From Pseudomaricurvus albidus (GTDB taxonomy: Bacteria; Pseudomonadota; Gammaproteobacteria; Pseudomonadales; Cellvibrionaceae), in NCBI RefSeq assembly GCF_018863235.1, contig NZ_JAHKRS010000007.1, positions 62,001 through 126,000 on the forward strand: 64,000 nucleotides of DNA, given 5' to 3'. Positions 6,885 through 14,911 of this stretch are shown here, in pieces. Every line of letters begins with the position of its first letter. Within the stretch, counting starts at the first letter, position 1. Made by a program: the position numbers and the translations under genes. Under the pieces are notes generated by a model. It did no database searches, was not told where the DNA came from, and saw only the letters and a list, made by a program, of their open reading frames with translations.

Positions 6885-8195
6885 TTAGTGAAGCTTGAAG
6901 CGGGGGCGGATAAAGTGATTGATCTTGTCAGCCAATGCGACCACCGCGGTCCGGGTCCAGCCGTGAATAGCGACCTGATGCATTCGGTAGAGTGACACAT
7001 AAGCCATGCGGGCAACCTTGCCTTCAAGGCTTAAGCCTCCGCGGGCCAAACCTCCCATGAGGCGACCGAAAGCCGTATATTGACTGAGAGAAACCAGTGA
7101 GCCCAGGTCCTTGTACTGGAAATTCTCCAGTGACTTGCCCTTGATGATGGCGCAGAGGTTGTGCTCTACCGTGGAGGCCATCTGGTGAGCCGATTGTGCT
7201 CTGGGCGGTACCCAGCGCTGCTGCCCATCTGGTGTGGTGATTGGGCAGCCTGCACAATCGCCCAGGGCGAAGATGCTGGGGTCTCCTTTGGCCTGTAGTG
7301 TGGGCTCAACCACAATCTGGTTGGCCCGATTGTGTTCGAGACCGTCAATGCGGGTTAAAAACTCAGGGGCCTTAACCCCGGCGGCCCAGACCATCAGGTC
7401 CGCGGAGATCACTTCGCCCTCTTTGGTATTCAGTCGACGGGGTTCGGCAGAGGTGATGGCGGTATTAACCCTGACACTAACGCCGAGCTTGACCAGTTCC
7501 TGGTGTGCACCTGATGAAATCCTGTCATTTAGAGCCGGCAGCAATCGCGGGCCAGCCTCGATAAGTGAGACTTCAAGGTGTTCGGGGGTGATGTTGCTCA
7601 GCCCATAGGTGGAGAACCACTCCTGTGCCTTGTACAGCTCGGCAGAGAGTTCTACTCCGGTTGCGCCGGCACCAATAATGGCAACGCGAAGTTTACGATC
7701 GGCTTTGCCATCGGTCAGCTCCCGGTTGAGGCGGATAAAACGATCAACCAGACGTTGGTGAAAGCGGCGCGCCTGAGAAGGGCTGTCCAGGAAAATACAG
7801 TTTTGCGCTACGCCTTGAACGCCAAAATCGTTAGAAACACTGCCAATGGCGAGAACCAGATAATCGTAGGGCTCTTCACGTTGTGGCAGGATTTCTTCGC
7901 CTTCCTCGTCGGCAAGGGCATCCAGAAGAATCACTTTGCGGTCGCGATCCACACCGCCGAGTGTACCCAGCTTGAATTCAAAATGATTTTTATGTGCGTG
8001 CGCGCGATAGCTGACAGCATCAAGGTCGGCGTCCAGTGAGCCCGAAGCGACTTCGTGCAGCAGGGGTTTCCATATGTGGGTTTGATTGCGGTCGATCAGA
8101 ACGATCTCTGCTTTTTTCTTGCGGCCAAGCTTGCGACCTAAAGCGGTTGCCAGTTCAAGGCCCCCGGCGCCACCACCAACGATAACGATTTTCAT
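6885..8195 (-). CDS. ndh: Type II NADH dehydrogenase (NDH-2)
   Basis: A non-proton-pumping NADH:quinone oxidoreductase (about 436 aa) that passes electrons from NADH through FAD to the quinone pool at the inner membrane. The start at 8195 gives MKIVIVGGGAGGLELATALG, the FAD Rossmann loop GxGxxG. A second dinucleotide loop, AIIGAGATGVELSAELYKA near residue 170, binds NADH. The FAD-contacting AxGD motif is in SIFALGDCAGCP. The C-terminal amphipathic region (GLARGGLSLEGKVARMAYVS to RPRFKLH) is the membrane contact typical of NDH-2. A GTG three codons upstream (8204) is an alternative start. A long perfect inverted repeat at 8218-8254 lies just upstream. Confidence 0.93.
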   Translation of the reverse strand: MKIVIVGGGAGGLELATALGRKLGRKKKAEIVLIDRNQTHIWKPLLHEVASGSLDADLDAVSYRAHAHKNHFEFKLGTLGGVDRDRKVILLDALADEEGEEILPQREEPYDYLVLAIGSVSNDFGVQGVAQNCIFLDSPSQARRFHQRLVDRFIRLNRELTDGKADRKLRVAIIGAGATGVELSAELYKAQEWFSTYGLSNITPEHLEVSLIEAGPRLLPALNDRISSGAHQELVKLGVSVRVNTAITSAEPRRLNTKEGEVISADLMVWAAGVKAPEFLTRIDGLEHNRANQIVVEPTLQAKGDPSIFALGDCAGCPITTPDGQQRWVPPRAQSAHQMASTVEHNLCAIIKGKSLENFQYKDLGSLVSLSQYTAFGRLMGGLARGGLSLEGKVARMAYVSLYRMHQVAIHGWTRTAVVALADKINHFIRPRFKLH

Positions 8196-8217
8196 GGGAT
8201 ACACTCATTTTAAGAAA

Positions 8218-8254
8218 CATACCTGTGCCATTCGGCCGAGCTGGCACAGGTATG
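8218..8254. repeat. 13-bp perfect inverted repeat immediately upstream of ndh
   Basis: CATACCTGTGCCA (8218-8230) and TGGCACAGGTATG (8242-8254) are perfect reverse complements around an 11-bp spacer. The proximal arm ends 22 bp before the ndh ATG. It could be a dyad operator or, in the mRNA, a 13-bp hairpin in the leader. On the minus strand it is followed by TTTCTT, a poor terminator tract, so regulation is more likely than termination. Confidence 0.65.
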
Positions 8255-8348
8255 TCTCCTGAGCCGCCAAGATACGCGCCTTTGAGTGTGTTTTCAATCT
8301 AATGATGTGCCCGGTTTTGAGTCCGGGCTAGGTGTGTTCGAGGAGGCA

Positions 8349-8396
8349 ATGTCTGAGAAACTAACCTTTCTAGCAGCAGTGTTGGCTGGCGGCTGA
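8349..8396 (+). other. 15-codon mini-ORF behind a purine-rich site
   Basis: A 15-residue hydrophobic reading frame (MSEKLTFLAAVLAGG) follows GAGGAGG, but only two bases separate the AGGAGG from the ATG, which is shorter than optimal. It lies on the plus strand in the gap between two minus-strand genes. A small dyad (GCCCGG...CCGGGC) lies just upstream, around 8308-8331. Probably chance; recorded because nothing else fills this gap. Confidence 0.15.
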
Positions 8397-8409
8397 TCTC
8401 TTAAGGTAA

Positions 8410-8946
8410 TTATTTTTTTTGAATCGCAAGCTGAATGCTACCCACAACAAAACCCCATTTTGTCAGCGTTGATTGATTAATAACGGTGTCCTGGCTGACC
8501 CGCCACATCCAGTCATCAACGTTAAGTTGCAGCGGTTTGCGGTTATAGGTAATTTCCAGAACGTAGTTCAGGTGAAGTGCGTTGCCGGAAACTTCGCCGC
8601 TGCCGGTACCAATCACATCGCCAGCTGTGGCCTCAAATTGGTATTCGCTGGTTGGTGTCAGAGTCCAGGTACGATACTGGATCTCACCGTCATCAAACTC
8701 AAAACGCTCTGCCAGTGTACCGATGCCTTCTTGCCAGCTCGCTTCTATGGTTGCCGTAAAATAACGGGTCACTTCTCCCGAGCGGTTTTTCAATACTCCG
8801 CTGGCGATCAACTCGCCCTGGAAAAATTCTTCAGGATTAAACGGGGGCAGATTGCCCTGGTATCGATCAATGTTGTGCCGGGCGCAACTGCTGAGCAGCA
8901 TCATGACACTGGTGATGAGAATAATGAGAGAGGTGCGTTTTAGCAT
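8410..8946 (-). CDS. DUF3833 family lipoprotein
   Basis: A 178-residue lipoprotein. The signal peptide MLKRTSLIILITSVMMLLSS ends at the lipobox LSSC, so Cys21 would be lipidated. The mature part, with segments such as PFNPEEFFQGELIASGVLKN, RYFTATIEASWQEGIGTLAE and DDWMWRVSQDTVINQSTLTKWG, is the DUF3833 pattern. It is a single beta-rich domain resembling a lipocalin-like barrel. Family function is unknown; an envelope location is expected. It appears to be a single-gene unit between the pnt terminator and the ndh leader. Confidence 0.88.
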   Translation of the reverse strand: MLKRTSLIILITSVMMLLSSCARHNIDRYQGNLPPFNPEEFFQGELIASGVLKNRSGEVTRYFTATIEASWQEGIGTLAERFEFDDGEIQYRTWTLTPTSEYQFEATAGDVIGTGSGEVSGNALHLNYVLEITYNRKPLQLNVDDWMWRVSQDTVINQSTLTKWGFVVGSIQLAIQKK

Positions 8947-9050
8947 AGTGAATCCGGTTCAGAGTCGAGGTGGTTTGAAGTACTCGTCTGGTGAGTACGC
9001 AGGCAAACCGGTTTTGGATTGACCGGGATTTGAAATGTCTGGCAACAGGC

Positions 9051-9090
9051 AAAAAAAAGGGAGGGCGATGGCATCCATCACCCTCCCTTT
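9051..9090 (-). terminator. Rho-independent terminator of the pnt operon
   Basis: On the minus strand a 16-bp stem (AAAGGGAGGGTGATGG with its complement, one G-T pair) with a short loop is followed by eight T residues (A run at 9051-9058 on the plus strand). It lies 24 bp after the pntB stop. Confidence 0.9.
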
Positions 9091-9113
9091 CAGGAGTAAA
9101 CTGACGTCTGAAC

Positions 9114-10541
9114 TCAGGATTCGTTCAGGTGTTTGGTCAGTTCCAAAATGGCCGTCTTACCATCGCCAAACAGCATCAGGGTGTTGTCTTTGGCGAACAG
9201 TGGGTTAGGCAGACCGGCGAAACCGGCAGACAGGGAACGCTTAACCACAACCACGGTTTTGGCTTTGTCGACGTTCAGAATTGGCATGCCGTAAATCGGG
9301 CTGCCTTTGTCTTCACGAGCCATTGGGTTGGTCACGTCGTTGGCGCCGATAACAATAACCACATCGGTTTGCTCGAAGGTCGGGTTGATCTCATCCATTT
9401 CCTTCAGCTTGTCGTAAGACACTTCCGCTTCGGCCAGCAGTACGTTCATGTGACCAGGCATACGACCGGCAACCGGGTGAATAGCGTATTCGACTTCGAT
9501 GCCCATGGCTTCCATGGAGTCTGCCAGATCACGTACAGCGTGTTGAGCCTGCGCCATGGCCAGACCAAAGCCTGGTACGATCACTACGCGACGTGCAGTA
9601 TCGAGCATCATGGCCACTTCTTCAGGCGAGCTGGCTTTAACCTTGCCGGCGTAGACTTCATCGGCATCCATAGCCTCGCCCGCTTCAGCCATTACACCGA
9701 ACAGGACGTTGGTCAGTGAGCGGTTCATGGCCACACACATGATTTGCGTCAGGATGATACCGGATGCACCAACCAGAGAGCCGGCGATAATCAGCACGCT
9801 GTTGCCCATGACAAAACCCGCAGCTGCGGCAGCAATACCGGAGTAGGAGTTCAGCAGGGAGATAACCACAGGCATGTCCGCACCGCCAATTGGCATAACC
9901 AGCAGAATACCCATGATGCAGGCTGCGCCAACCAGACCCCAGAACAGGGTGGTGTTGGTCGGGTCAACGGTCAGGTAGCCAATGGTGATCAGAGAACCAA
10001 TCAACAGCAGGGCGTTAAGGGCTTTCATGCCCGGGAAGCCTTTAGGCTGACCGTCAATCAATTCCTGCAGCTTGGCAAAAGCAACGAAGGAACCGGTCAG
10101 GGTAACTGAACCGATGAACACCGCCAGACCGGTTGCGATCATGGCAAAAGTACCCATGCCGCCGGTAACGTGGTCGGTCATTTGGGCAACGGTATTCATG
10201 ACATCGGTCGGCTGGCTCTTGGTGAACTCAGCTGCGGCAACGGTCAAGGACGCGCCGCCACCAAAGCCGTTCAGAACAGCAATCAGCTGAGGCATGGCCG
10301 TCATCTGGATTTTAACGGCCAGCGTTGCGCCGACGATGGCGCCGACGATAGCACCGGCAACGATCCACTCGTAGCTGACAACGCTACTGTTGACCAGGGT
10401 AACCACGATGGCAACCAGCATACCGACGGCAGCCAATTGGTTGCCGCGAACCGCGGTCTTGGGTTTGCTCAGGCCTTTGATGCCGAGGATAAACAGCGCA
10501 GCGGCAACAATGTAGGCGATTTCAATAATATTCTGACTCAC
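9114..10541 (-). CDS. pntB: NAD(P) transhydrogenase subunit beta
   Basis: The 475-residue beta subunit of the proton-translocating transhydrogenase, which uses the proton motive force to reduce NADP+ with NADH. The N-terminal two-thirds is a bundle of membrane helices (IAYIVAAALFILGIKGLS, GAIVGAIVGATLAVKI, and later VVISLLNSYSGIAAAAAGFV). The C-terminal domain III binds NADP(H), with VIVPGFGLAMAQAQHAVRDL as the nucleotide-binding loop and EVEYAIHPVAGRMPGHMNVL after it. Length matches E. coli PntB (462). It follows pntAB by 12 bp and is the last gene of the operon. Confidence 0.97.
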   Translation of the reverse strand: MSQNIIEIAYIVAAALFILGIKGLSKPKTAVRGNQLAAVGMLVAIVVTLVNSSVVSYEWIVAGAIVGAIVGATLAVKIQMTAMPQLIAVLNGFGGGASLTVAAAEFTKSQPTDVMNTVAQMTDHVTGGMGTFAMIATGLAVFIGSVTLTGSFVAFAKLQELIDGQPKGFPGMKALNALLLIGSLITIGYLTVDPTNTTLFWGLVGAACIMGILLVMPIGGADMPVVISLLNSYSGIAAAAAGFVMGNSVLIIAGSLVGASGIILTQIMCVAMNRSLTNVLFGVMAEAGEAMDADEVYAGKVKASSPEEVAMMLDTARRVVIVPGFGLAMAQAQHAVRDLADSMEAMGIEVEYAIHPVAGRMPGHMNVLLAEAEVSYDKLKEMDEINPTFEQTDVVIVIGANDVTNPMAREDKGSPIYGMPILNVDKAKTVVVVKRSLSAGFAGLPNPLFAKDNTLMLFGDGKTAILELTKHLNES

Positions 10542-10553
10542 AGTGAAGCCTCC

Positions 10554-10838
10554 TTAATCTTTGCGCTTGAACATGGCGAGCATACGGTTGGTCACCATAA
10601 AGCCGCCAACGACATTGATGGTTGCCAGAGCAACAGCCAGGAATCCCAGTACGTTAACCAGGGTCTGGTCGCCACCGTGACCGGCTGCCAGAATGGCACC
10701 TACCAGGGTAATGCCGGAAATGGCGTTAGAACCTGACATCAAGGGCGTGTGCAAAGTAGGGGGGACTTTGGTAATCAGTTCAAAGCCCAGGAAAATCGCC
10801 AGCACGAACAGTGTGACGTGAATGATAGAAATATCCAT
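10554..10838 (-). CDS. pntAB: NAD(P) transhydrogenase subunit alpha, membrane part (alpha-2)
   Basis: A 94-residue protein equivalent to the C-terminal membrane domain of E. coli PntA. It contains three or four helices (IIHVTLFVLAIFLGFELITK, LVNVLGFLAVALATINVVGG) and the conserved PPTLHTPLMSGSNAISGITL motif. It combines with the nucleotide-binding subunit at 10849 and with PntB to form the transhydrogenase. Having alpha as two genes is common in many proteobacteria, so this is a genuine split and not a frameshift: it has its own ATG, and the AAGGAGAAC ribosome binding site lies in the 10-bp gap after the preceding gene. Confidence 0.95.
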   Translation of the reverse strand: MDISIIHVTLFVLAIFLGFELITKVPPTLHTPLMSGSNAISGITLVGAILAAGHGGDQTLVNVLGFLAVALATINVVGGFMVTNRMLAMFKRKD

Positions 10839-10848
10839 GATGTTCTCC

Positions 10849-12048
10849 TTAGCTGTTGGCCGCTTCGTCGTTGTTGGTCTCGGGCACTGGCAGTGCTTCC
10901 ATACCTAACAGGTCGCGCATGCGAGCGTTAGTCACATCACCATCATTGGAGACGACAGTTTCACGAACGATCTCGTCTTCAAAGTCGAGGTTCAGATTGC
11001 CGTCTTCGGTGATCAACAGGTTCAGCAAGTTTTCAATGTTCTTGCCGTACATTTGGCTGGCGTGAGTTGGCACAGTTGCGGTGAGGTTGTTCGGGCCAAT
11101 AATCTTGACGCCGTTTTCGATCACCACTTCGCCCAGCTTGGTAAGTTCGCAGTTGCCGCCTTTCTCAGCTGCAAGATCGATGATCACAGAGCCAGGCTTC
11201 ATGCTTTTCACCATCTCGGCAGTAACCAGGATGGGTGACTTTTTGCCTGGAACTGCAGCGGTGGTGATAACCACATCCTGCTGAGCCAGTACATCAGCCA
11301 TGGCAGCCTGTTGGGCTTTAATGAACTCGGCGGATTGCTCTTTGGCGTAACCGCCGGAGCTTTCGGTGTCTTCTGCCTGGATGTTCAGCTCGACCGGCTT
11401 GGCACCAACGGACAGAATCTGTTCGCGGGCAGCGGGACGCACGTCATAGGCTTCAACAACACCACCCAGACGTTTGGCGGTAGCACAGGCTTGCAGACCG
11501 GCTACACCCACACCCATGATGAATACCCGCGCTGGGTTGAGCGTGCCGGCTGCAGTCATGTTCATGGGGAACATGGAGGGCAGTTCGCTGGCGCCAATCA
11601 AAACGGCTTTGTAGCCGGCGATCATGGCATTGGAAGACAGTACGTCCATTGCCTGAGCGCGAGTGATACGAGGAATCAGCTCCATGGCAATACCGGTGAC
11701 TTTCTTGTCTGCCAGAGTTTTTGCGAATTCAGGATTGGCCAGTGGATCCATCATGCCAACCAGGACTTTACCGCTGGCCAGATCCGCCAGGTCGTCCTCG
11801 CCGGTTTTTTTGTTCAGACCAGGGGTTTGAACCTGAATAATGATGTCAGCCTTTTCAAACACTTGTTTGCGGTCGGCAATGGTCGCTCCGGCGTCTTGGT
11901 ACGCCTGGTCGGTATGACCGGCTGCTTCACCAGCGCCGCTTTCAATAATAATGGAGCGGCCTTTCTTGACGAGCGCGCTGACATTCTGTGGGACAAGACT
12001 GACCCGGGATTCTCCGGGACAGGTTTCTCTGGGTATTCCAATGATCAC
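10849..12048 (-). CDS. pntAA: NAD(P) transhydrogenase subunit alpha, NAD-binding part (alpha-1)
   Basis: The 399-residue soluble domain I of the transhydrogenase, which binds NAD(H). It starts at a GTG (12048) with GGAGG 8 bases upstream and opens with MIIGIPRETCPGESRVSLVP, the alanine dehydrogenase/PNT N-terminal signature. The Rossmann loop is FIMGVGVAGLQACATAKRLG and the mobile-loop region VVITTAAVPGKKSPILVT follows at about residues 250-268. The acidic C-terminus (PVPETNNDEAANS) is free, because the membrane part is a separate gene 10 bp downstream. First gene of pntAA-pntAB-pntB. The operon likely serves NADPH supply and redox balance. Confidence 0.96.
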   Translation of the reverse strand: MIIGIPRETCPGESRVSLVPQNVSALVKKGRSIIIESGAGEAAGHTDQAYQDAGATIADRKQVFEKADIIIQVQTPGLNKKTGEDDLADLASGKVLVGMMDPLANPEFAKTLADKKVTGIAMELIPRITRAQAMDVLSSNAMIAGYKAVLIGASELPSMFPMNMTAAGTLNPARVFIMGVGVAGLQACATAKRLGGVVEAYDVRPAAREQILSVGAKPVELNIQAEDTESSGGYAKEQSAEFIKAQQAAMADVLAQQDVVITTAAVPGKKSPILVTAEMVKSMKPGSVIIDLAAEKGGNCELTKLGEVVIENGVKIIGPNNLTATVPTHASQMYGKNIENLLNLLITEDGNLNLDFEDEIVRETVVSNDGDVTNARMRDLLGMEALPVPETNNDEAANS

Positions 12049-12819
12049 TGGGTGCCCTCCGTTCTCTGTTATAACCGTGTAGGTCTCAATTTATATTCCA
12101 TTCCCATCTGGGCGCAGTTTCATAAACCGCTGACAGATCCTAGGGCATGGAGGTTAATTTAATAAATTAATTGTAGTAATCATTATTATTGTTACCGCTT
12201 ATTGGGTCCGAAGCTGCCTAAAACCGGCAGAGTCGTATTTTTTAGCGGCCGACAAATGTAAAGCAATTTAAAGATGATGTCTTCTATTGATGCGTGGTAT
12301 TCATGCCATTTCATGTAAAAACGGATGATTTATGCCATTTGAATGTTTATTTTTGATCATTTTGGACAAATAAAAATGAATGTGTCTCGAGAATATCTAC
12401 AAAAAAATACAAAGGGCTGGATTGTCTATAAGTGTTTTTTTGCCGATCTATTAGTGTGAGGTTATAGCTGGAATAAGTTGACTCTAATGGCTGGGGATTT
12501 TTATTTACACCAACAGGTTGGAAATTGTTTTTGTGTATGGATTTTATGCCATCGAAAATGAATGTTGGGCGGAGTTACATTATTTTTTCCAATTTTTCTT
12601 TGTGGGAGAGTTACTGGTTTTTTACAAAATTAAATCGTGCCAAAGAAAAACGATTTTTTATTTAACTCAGTTGTGATCTGTTTTCTTGTATCGATTGGAC
12701 GCACTTGTAAACAGAGTGACGTGTTGGCGATGATTTTGAATTGTCGGATGCTCAATGAAGGGTCGGCTTTTGCTGTCAGTTTTCTAACTGACAGCAAAAA
12801 GTTGGGAAGTGCTTTTGAA
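12049..12819. other. AT-rich intergenic region with one long palindrome, no convincing gene
   Basis: These 771 bp are visibly richer in A and T than either neighbour. Apart from the pnt leader at the left and the palindrome at 12768-12799, no RNA gene or convincing coding frame was recognised. A TATAAA on the minus strand (12090-12095) could be the -10 of the pnt promoter. The one plus-strand frame near the right end runs antisense into the 12820 gene and reads through the palindrome. Confidence 0.5.
12768..12799. repeat. 14-bp perfect inverted repeat with a 4-bp loop
   Basis: TTTTGCTGTCAGTT and its exact complement AACTGACAGCAAAA flank the loop TTCT. It lies 20 bp beyond the stop of the 12820 gene, so it may end that transcript, but on neither strand is the stem followed by a T-tract. 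A terminator of low T content, an mRNA-stabilising hairpin or a protein-binding dyad are all possible. Confidence 0.6.
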
Positions 12820-13578
12820 TTAATTTTTGTAATAGTTCAAATATTTCTTTGCGTATTTTTTCAGTTGTCGATTGTTTGCGCCGTCAGCGACTTTCGATAC
12901 CGTGAGTTTGTATTGAGGTAAGGCTGATCCTGCCAGGGCTTTGGTAACCCAGGCCCAGGTGTCGACAAAGAGTTTGTCGTTGGAGGCTGTTTGGTAGTTG
13001 GCCAGCAGTTGTTGTTGGTATGTCTCCAGGAGTTTGGGCGAATAGTTGTGAGAGTAATGTGAGCGTTTTGCCGATAGGCGTTTAAGAGACAGGTCATTGC
13101 TGTTGATCATGGAAATCAAACGGTTGGTTTCCACATCAAGAGCAGGGTCCCACAGAGTTTCATTAATGATTTGTGGATTCCAGTTTGTATACCTGGGCAG
13201 GGTTTGAAGTGCAGTGCCAGCATGTTTCTTTAGCTTGCTGGAGTGCGAGTCTTTTGAAACTTTTTCCAAGGTGTCGACATATTTTGTTTGGCCTGAAAAG
13301 CTCAGAGCCTTGCTGAGCCATGCATAATAATCCACATCGTCTTTGTTGTGCGCTGTTTTGTAACCAGCGAGCAGTTTGACTTCAATCCGGTCAAATAAAC
13401 GAGGGTCGGTAAAGCCTGCCCACTCGAGTGTTTGTGCTGCTTTCTTTTGTTGGAGAGTGTCTGCAGAGTTAAAAATTTTAATGTAGCGCTCGAGATCTTT
13501 TTCTGCAGATGAAGGCAGTGCGTGTACGCTGCTTGCGAGCAGGGTCAGCAGGATAATGTTGATGACGTTCCCTATCAT
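12820..13578 (-). CDS. Exported helical protein built from two internal repeats, function unknown
   Basis: A 252-residue protein with a signal peptide (MIGNVINIILLTLLASSVHA, cleavage likely after residue 20) and a mature part that is almost entirely helical. Residues about 60-124 and 182-247 are copies of one unit. Shared points are LLAGYKTA / LLANYQTA, YYAWLSKAL / TWAWVTKAL, and SKLKKHAGTAL / RQLKKYAKKYL. The linker halves (FNSADTLQQKK / INSNDLSLKRL) also align. This resembles a HEAT-like alpha solenoid. I do not recognise a named family. It lies downstream of the APE cluster, 87 bp after the last ketosynthase gene and on the same strand, but codon use and the AT-rich setting suggest an independent unit. 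Confidence 0.7.
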   Translation of the reverse strand: MIGNVINIILLTLLASSVHALPSSAEKDLERYIKIFNSADTLQQKKAAQTLEWAGFTDPRLFDRIEVKLLAGYKTAHNKDDVDYYAWLSKALSFSGQTKYVDTLEKVSKDSHSSKLKKHAGTALQTLPRYTNWNPQIINETLWDPALDVETNRLISMINSNDLSLKRLSAKRSHYSHNYSPKLLETYQQQLLANYQTASNDKLFVDTWAWVTKALAGSALPQYKLTVSKVADGANNRQLKKYAKKYLNYYKN

Positions 13579-13665
13579 TATGAAGTTCCTTGTTGTCGTT
13601 TATTTATAAGGTGTTTTTAAAAGTAACAATCTCTTCCATTAAAGTCGGTTGTCATTACGGGCCTG

Positions 13666-14895
13666 TTATTGCCAGCGTTTAAAAATCAATGAGGTATTAA
13701 TGCCGCCGAAAGCAAAGTTATTGCTCATTACGTATTCTGAGTTGAGTTTGCGGGACTCTCCCATGATGTAATCCAGGTCGGCACATTCACTGTCAATGTT
13801 TTCCAGATTGGCGGTGGCGTGAGCCCAGCCTTCGTTCATCATGTGGATGCTGCTCCAGGCTTCCAGTGCTCCACAGGCCCCCAGTGTATGACCGGTAAAA
13901 CTCTTTAAACTGCTGATAGGGGTACGGTTGCCGAAGATGTTGTAGGTCGCGTTGGACTCAGCCACATCGCCACGGTCAGTTGCGGTGCCATGGGCGCTTA
14001 TGTAACCAATGTCGGAGGCTGACAAGCCCGCGCTGTCGAGAGCCAGTTGCATGGCGGATTGCATAGTGTCGGCCTGAGGTTGTGTCACGTGGGTGCCGTC
14101 GCAGTTGGTGCCGTAGCCGACAATCTCGGCATAGATGGTCGCGCCGCGAGCCAGAGCGGAATCCAGATCCTCAAGAATCAGACTGCCAGCACCTTCTCCA
14201 ATAACCAGTCCGTCGCGGTCCTGATCGAATGGGCGAGGTGAGGAGCCCGGCTGATCATTGCGGGTGCTGGTCGCGTAGAGTGTGTCAAAAACAGCAGCTT
14301 CTGTCGGACAGAGTTCTTCGGCACCGCCGGCAATCATATACTGTTGGTGGCCATAGCGGATGGTCTCGTATGCGTAACCAATTCCCTGGCTGCCAGAGGT
14401 ACAGGCGCTGGACGTGGTGTGAACCCGCCCCTTGAGATTGAAGAACACACTGATGTTTACCGGTGCGGTATGGGCCATCATTTTGATGTAGGAGTTGGCG
14501 TTGAGGCCATCGGTGCTTTGATTGATCAGCATGCGGCCAAAATCCTTAAACGCCGCAGTGGAACCCGCCGAGGAGCCAAAAGCCACACCCATACGGCCAT
14601 CTTTGATACTTTCATCGTCCAGCAGTCCGGCATCAGCCAGGGCCTGTTCTGTTGCGCATGTGGCCAGCAATGCAATACGGCCCATACTGCGCACCGATTT
14701 GCGGTTGTAGTGAGCGGGGCGTTCAAAATCGGTAATCGGGGCGGCCAGGCGGGTATTCAGGCCATCGTAAACATCCCATTCATCCATGCGACGAATGCCG
14801 GTGTTCATGCGGTTGAGGTTGTCTGCCACTGATTTCCAGTCCAGACCGATGGGGGAAAGACCGGCCATGCCGGTAATAACTACACGTTTCATCAA
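13666..14895 (-). CDS. APE cluster beta-ketoacyl-ACP synthase (ApeR-like)
   Basis: A 409-residue condensing enzyme of the KAS II / FabF-FabB fold. The active site is complete: Cys in TSSACTSGSQGIGYAYETIR, His in HGTATDRGD, and KSFTGHTLGACG with the second His. It should extend acyl-ACP intermediates with malonyl-ACP in the cytoplasm. By position at the distal end of the operon, after the KR, it corresponds to the second ketosynthase of characterised aryl polyene clusters (ApeR in E. coli). It is thought to act separately from the ketosynthase/chain-length-factor pair. It is 16 bp after the ketoreductase gene and is the last gene of the long APE transcript. Confidence 0.9.
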   Translation of the reverse strand: MMKRVVITGMAGLSPIGLDWKSVADNLNRMNTGIRRMDEWDVYDGLNTRLAAPITDFERPAHYNRKSVRSMGRIALLATCATEQALADAGLLDDESIKDGRMGVAFGSSAGSTAAFKDFGRMLINQSTDGLNANSYIKMMAHTAPVNISVFFNLKGRVHTTSSACTSGSQGIGYAYETIRYGHQQYMIAGGAEELCPTEAAVFDTLYATSTRNDQPGSSPRPFDQDRDGLVIGEGAGSLILEDLDSALARGATIYAEIVGYGTNCDGTHVTQPQADTMQSAMQLALDSAGLSASDIGYISAHGTATDRGDVAESNATYNIFGNRTPISSLKSFTGHTLGACGALEAWSSIHMMNEGWAHATANLENIDSECADLDYIMGESRKLNSEYVMSNNFAFGGINTSLIFKRWQ

Positions 14896-14911
14896 AACAA
14901 TACTCGTTTCA

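Noticed and set aside
10554-12048. Frameshift in pntA
   Set aside because: The alpha subunit is in two genes with separate starts and ribosome binding sites, a known natural arrangement.
12637-12921. Plus-strand 94-codon frame in the AT-rich gap
   Set aside because: It reads through the 12768-12799 palindrome and runs about 100 bp antisense into the 12820 gene; the sequence has no recognisable domain and only a GTG start without a ribosome binding site.
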